From NCBI RefSeq assembly GCF_904846645.1, contig NZ_CAJHBO010000018.1:1-64000 (forward strand): DNA of 64,000 nucleotides, given 5' to 3'. How positions within the stretch are numbered: position 1 is the stretch's first letter; each line of letters begins with the position of its first letter. The notes under the pieces were generated by a model that saw only the letters and a list, made by a program, of their open reading frames with translations, had not been told where the DNA came from and did not search any database. A program made the translations under genes and the position numbers. Shown here piece by piece: positions 60,318 through 64,000 of this stretch. The stretch comes from Psychrobacter sp. Pi2-1. GTDB lineage: Bacteria > Pseudomonadota > Gammaproteobacteria > Pseudomonadales > Moraxellaceae.

Positions 60318-61181
60318 TTTGTGTCCTCCATATGAGTAATCGCTGTTATTAACAGCCACGTTATGATTGTCAGCGATAGCGACTACACCAAGCGGCATGC
60401 CCCTATTCGTTACTATTTGGTGAAATTATATTCTTTTATCTATTTATGCGGCGCAGCACTTTTATTCGAACCTATTGTCATAGCTATTTAGCCGTTACTT
60501 TACGCTTACCTTTATTACTACTCACTACTTGAATACTTATAGAGTGCCGGTCTTTAAAAGATGGTTAATAGTGTAGAACATGGTTAATAGCGTCTTATAA
60601 AAATAAATACTCTCAGCGATCAGTATATGACATTTCATGGCGCTAACACTATTATCCTGTGCGCGACGTGCATGCCCCACGCTGCTACTGTATGATAAAT
60701 AAAAACTTAAAGTATTATGCTGATGTCTTTTGCAGAGTGCAGGATAACCCAAGGCAGCGTTATTTCATACGGGCTTCGTATACTTTTATGGTCGTGACAT
60801 AGCTTTTTAGCAGGTACGGCTTACATCAGCTTGAAATAAAATCATGGTATGATGTCAAACCAAATATTTTACTAAACAAACAAAAGTTAGCTTGTATATA
60901 AGGCTGTTTATTGCAGACTTATGAACTGGCTATCATCACTCTTGTTTTCCATCTTTTGCATTTCTAGCGTATTGTGATTTATCTAGAAACGCTTTTGTCT
61001 TTGCTACTTTATAGTAGTTATATCATATCTAGCTTATGTTGTGATTCATGAGGGCTATCAGTGCGATGGCTTGGCTACAACAAAAACGGATAACAACTTA
61101 TTGTTAAATAAACGGTAGCAACTATCTTATAACAGCTATCGATAGATATAAAATATGACAAGATTATAAAAGGATTAATTT
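60318..61181. other. Long gap between the DegP-like protease and the antiporter
   Basis: This region holds the protease leader and the control regions of both divergent genes. Apart from the GGAGG site next to the protease start, I found no convincing ORF with a ribosome-binding site, no tRNA and no strong hairpin. The antiporter start is preceded by AAAAGGATTAATTT. Confidence 0.4.
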
Positions 61182-63455
61182 ATGGATACCGCCCTTTTGC
61201 TATCCGGCGTGGTTGGGATTGGCATTGCCGCCCAATGGTTGGCTTGGTATTTAAAGCAACCATCCATTTTATTTTTATTACTGATTGGTATTATCGTCGG
61301 GCCAGTGCTGGGTGTATTTGACCCAGATCTGGTATTAGGCGAGCTGATGTTTCCTTTCATATCTTTGGGCGTAGCGATTATCCTATTTGAAGGATCGTTA
61401 ACGCTAGAGTTTGATGAGATTAAGCAACATGGTACCGTGGTACAGATGCTAGTATCGGTCGGTGTACTGATTACGATTGCTATCGTGGCCCTATCGACTT
61501 ATTTACTATTCGATGTCGATCCATTGATTGCTCTACTCTTCGGTGCACTGGTCTGTGTGACTGGTCCAACGGTCATTATGCCACTGCTGCGTAGTGTACG
61601 CCCTAACAAAACCATTTCCAACATTTTGAAATGGGAAGGTATTATCATTGACCCAATCGGCGCTATCGCTGTGGTATTGGTCTATGAGTACATTATCTCA
61701 GGCGGTGAAGCCAGTAGTATTCTACTATTTGCTAAGATTGTCGTATTGGCAACGGCAATGGGTATGGCGGGCGCTTGGCTACTTGCATTCCTTATGCGCC
61801 GTCATATGATTCCTGAGTTCTTGCGTAATGTTTTTACTCTAGCATTTGTACTGGTGTTATTCTCAATATCGAATCATTTAGAGCATGAATCAGGTCTATT
61901 GACCGTCACAGTATTGGGCGTGGCATTGGCAAACTGGCCAAAATTTCCCCGTGAGACGATTTTAGAGTTCAATGAATCGTTAACCATTTTGCTGATTTCA
62001 GTGCTATTTATTATTCTGGCAGCGCGTGTAGAGTTGGCAAGCTTGCTCAGCGTTGGTTTTGCAGGACTAGTGCTGCTCGCTATCGTAATGTTTGTCGCAC
62101 GTCCACTATCAGTCTGGGCATCAGCTATCGGCTCTAACCTTAAGACCAATGAAAAGCTGATGATTAGCTGGATTGGCCCACGTGGTATCGTCGCTGCTGC
62201 TATCTCATCACTGTTTGCGATTCGTTTGCAAGAGTATGATATCCAAGGCGTAGAGCTACTTGTACCTCTCGTATTTATGGTCATCATCGGTACGGTCATG
62301 ATTCAGGGTCTAGGCGCAAAGGTCGTCGGTAATCTACTAGGCGTACGTGAGCCTGAGACTAACGGTATCCTTATCGTTGGCTCAAACCCAATTGCATTAT
62401 TGATTGCTACCTCTCTAAAAGACCAAGGCTTCGACGTTATCGTTGCGCACAACAACTACACTAATATTGCACGCGCACGCATGAGCGGTCTGCGTACTTA
62501 CTTTGGCAACCCTATCTCTGATCACGCAGATCATCATCTGGATCTAATCGGTATTGGTCGCTTGTTTGCGATGAGTATGGACAAAGAAATGAACACGTTG
62601 TCCGAGATTCATTATCGTCATGAATTTGGTGAGCGTAAGCTATATCGTCTTAAATTCAGTGACGAAAAAGTCAAAAGCGAGCGTGATGACAAGCAATCGA
62701 ACTTCCACTCACAGTGGTTGTTTGGCAAAGACGTGACCTATACCAAGCTTGCCAGTATGCTGTCCAAAAAAGCTCGAATTAAGATTACGAACATCACGGA
62801 TAGCTATAGCTTTGAGCAGTATAAAGCGGATAATAAGCAATTCGTACCGCTATATACCGTCGACAAAGAAGGTAAACTGCACGTCATCACCGATAAGTTT
62901 GACGGTACTGTCCCTCGTGACCGTAAGCTTATATCGCTAGTGGTAGACGATGAAGTACAGCCAAAGCCAGTCGATGTAACGCCTAAGCAAGAGCAGGCTC
63001 GCATGGCAGCTGATGCTAACTTTGAGTCAAACTCAAAAGCCCCTGAAAAGCGCAAAGAGCAGGAGCCTAGCCCTGACGATAGCCAGACAGCAGCGCCAGA
63101 GCCTTCGGTAGATAGTGATAAAAGTGATGAACAAAACACTGCCAATCAGTCATCAACTACCCAAAGCAGTAGCACTGAGACTAAGTCACCTTCTAGCACT
63201 ACTGTAGAGAAAAGTGGGCCAGTAGAAGAGCCAAAAACGTCTGCTACTAATGTGGATAATAAAGGCGTCATGTCTGCAAACTCGACAGCGACTTCGAAGA
63301 CCAAAACCTCTACGAACAGTAATGGCAATGGTAGTGCGCCCAAAAACAAAAAAGGAGCACTTGACCCAAATCGTCTACCTGACTCTGCTCAGGATAGCGA
63401 TGCCTCTATCGCTACTACTGAGGATGTAAAAGTAGATAAAATAGATGACAAATAA
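61182..63455 (+). CDS. CPA1 Na+/H+ antiporter with RCK domain and long polar tail
   Basis: The 757-residue protein starts with about 12 hydrophobic segments (residues 1-390). LFEGSLTLEFDEIKQ, CVTGPTVIMPLLR and WEGIIIDPIGAIAVVLVYE are NhaP-type antiporter signatures, the last holding the ion-binding Asp. SWIGPRGIVAAAISSLFAIR is also present. Residues ~400-530 form a TrkA-N/RCK-like domain (NGILIVGSNPIALLIATSL). From ~585 the chain is a disordered, Ser/Thr/Asp/Glu/Lys-rich tail of about 170 residues with short repeats (TTQSSSTETKSPSSTT). Na+ or K+ specificity is not determinable. AAAAGGATTAATTT precedes the ATG. Confidence 0.88.
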   Translation: MDTALLLSGVVGIGIAAQWLAWYLKQPSILFLLLIGIIVGPVLGVFDPDLVLGELMFPFISLGVAIILFEGSLTLEFDEIKQHGTVVQMLVSVGVLITIAIVALSTYLLFDVDPLIALLFGALVCVTGPTVIMPLLRSVRPNKTISNILKWEGIIIDPIGAIAVVLVYEYIISGGEASSILLFAKIVVLATAMGMAGAWLLAFLMRRHMIPEFLRNVFTLAFVLVLFSISNHLEHESGLLTVTVLGVALANWPKFPRETILEFNESLTILLISVLFIILAARVELASLLSVGFAGLVLLAIVMFVARPLSVWASAIGSNLKTNEKLMISWIGPRGIVAAAISSLFAIRLQEYDIQGVELLVPLVFMVIIGTVMIQGLGAKVVGNLLGVREPETNGILIVGSNPIALLIATSLKDQGFDVIVAHNNYTNIARARMSGLRTYFGNPISDHADHHLDLIGIGRLFAMSMDKEMNTLSEIHYRHEFGERKLYRLKFSDEKVKSERDDKQSNFHSQWLFGKDVTYTKLASMLSKKARIKITNITDSYSFEQYKADNKQFVPLYTVDKEGKLHVITDKFDGTVPRDRKLISLVVDDEVQPKPVDVTPKQEQARMAADANFESNSKAPEKRKEQEPSPDDSQTAAPEPSVDSDKSDEQNTANQSSTTQSSSTETKSPSSTTVEKSGPVEEPKTSATNVDNKGVMSANSTATSKTKTSTNSNGNGSAPKNKKGALDPNRLPDSAQDSDASIATTEDVKVDKIDDK

Positions 63456-63504
63456 CGTGCATAGTTATCCACTTTATTGATTTGATAATGAAAGATTTAC
63501 CTTA

Positions 63505-63541
63505 ATAAAAAGCCCCAGCAATATGCTGGGGCTTTTTATTA
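63505..63541. terminator. Rho-independent terminator, bidirectional
   Basis: AATAAAAAGCCCCAGCA / TGCTGGGGCTTTTTATT stem with loop ATA, between the convergent antiporter and tmk. Confidence 0.9.
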
Positions 63542-63619
63542 GTGCTAACTGACTGGCTAACTGTCTAACTAACTATCGATACATCCAACTGCCGTATAAA
63601 TCTACTTGGCAAAATTTAA

Positions 63620-63964
63620 TTATTTGATATCGAATCTATCTATAACCGTTTGCCATATACGCGCACTCACATCATCCGTACTGCCCGATGCATCAATACG
63701 CTGTATACGCTCAGGATACTCACTCGCAAGCTGACTAAAACCAGTATGCACCCAAGTAAAAAACTCGGTAGCCTGCTGCTCAAAACGATCTGCCGCACTG
63801 CGCTTGTTGGCACGTTTCATGCCCTCTGCTACTGGCAAATCCAACCACAATGTCAGCTCAGGAAGCTGCGTCACAAATTGTTTGATGAGCATATCGATTT
63901 TGCCGCGTACCAGCTCATCACCATATGCACGCCCAAAGCCCTGATACGCAATAGTAGAGTCTTG
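63620..63964 (-). pseudogene. tmk: Thymidylate kinase, C-terminal part; 5' end broken
   Basis: Tmk phosphorylates dTMP to dTDP and is essential. The 114 codons visible match the C-terminal half: QDSTIAYQGFGRAYGDELV, then LTLWLDLPVAEGMKRANKR and DRFEQQATEFFTWVHTGFS (LID region), ending WQTVIDRFDIK. Reading upstream, homology stops after QDST, and an in-frame TAG lies at 63974-63976, with neither of the other frames continuing tmk. The intact gene should have ~95 further codons (P-loop GxxxxGKxT, DRY motif). Sequence from 63965 to the window edge is therefore foreign to tmk. IS or rearrangement junction is inferred. Confidence 0.8.
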
Positions 63965-64000
63965 TCTTCCGTTCTAACAATTTGTAAACTAATAAGCTTT

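Noticed and set aside
63962..64000. Simple frameshift in tmk
   Set aside because: None of the three frames upstream of QDST continues into the Tmk N-terminal half within the 36 bases available, so a single indel does not explain the break.

Overview
The window looks like chromosomal DNA of a Psychrobacter species or a close relative in the Moraxellaceae. The reasons are a moderate AT bias, the run TPR protein - lolB - ispE - tRNA-Gln - prs - rplY - pth downstream of a divergent hemA, and protein lengths typical of that family, such as a short AccA. This placement rests on gene content and sequence character read by eye; no database was searched. Most of the window is housekeeping and catabolic core genome. 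No phage, plasmid, CRISPR array or recognisable defence island was seen.

Layout. 1-4.3 kb: the end of an IS630-type insertion sequence sits inside an acyl-CoA ligase gene that closes a branched-chain-type ABC transporter operon (livHMGF order, minus strand). A perfect-period 103-bp tandem duplication lies upstream of livH. 4.7-13.5 kb: scattered metabolic and envelope genes (YhiN-type flavoprotein, pirin, old-yellow-enzyme reductase, EamA exporter, LplA, glyoxalase I, LprI-like protein, one secreted orphan). 13.6-20.4 kb: FadH and a divergent acyl-CoA synthetase (fatty acid use), a YeeE/YedE pair flanked by a MITE-like palindrome, and a class V aminotransferase. 20.7-31.7 kb: hemA, then the TPR-lolB-ispE-tRNA-Gln(x2)-prs-rplY-pth-panD series and a CaCA antiporter. 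31.8-43.1 kb: RDD protein, tRNA-Arg, tRNA-Ser, thiD, yggT, proC, tilS, accA, ppx, a DUF962 protein, hemL and phnA/yjdM.

43.4-50.1 kb: ygfZ, dadA, and a molybdopterin oxidoreductase / TetR / flavin oxidoreductase module. 50.5-52.6 kb: a CsbD-like stress protein and two paralogous small lipoproteins sharing a ~60-residue repeat. 52.7-60.4 kb: YqfO-like protein, alkyladenine glycosylase, an orphan membrane-anchored protein beside a tRNA-like fragment, purC - a tiny BamC-like lipoprotein - dapA, a degenerate metallophosphoesterase and a DegP/DegQ protease. 61.2-64 kb: a CPA1 antiporter with an RCK domain and a long polar tail, then the 3' part of tmk, whose reading frame breaks 36 bases before the window ends.

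Functional themes are fatty acid and CoA-ester metabolism (liv-type uptake with ligase, FadH, acyl-CoA synthetase, AccA), tetrapyrrole synthesis (HemA, HemL), envelope lipoprotein biology (LolB, BamC-like, the paired lipoproteins, DegP) and cation homeostasis (CaCA and CPA1 antiporters). I did not find a convincing new multi-gene system. The most unusual points are the broken tmk at the right edge, the repeat-containing lipoprotein pair, the BamC-like peptide reduced to its N-terminal lasso, the pseudoenzyme phosphoesterase and several uncatalogued small DNA repeats.
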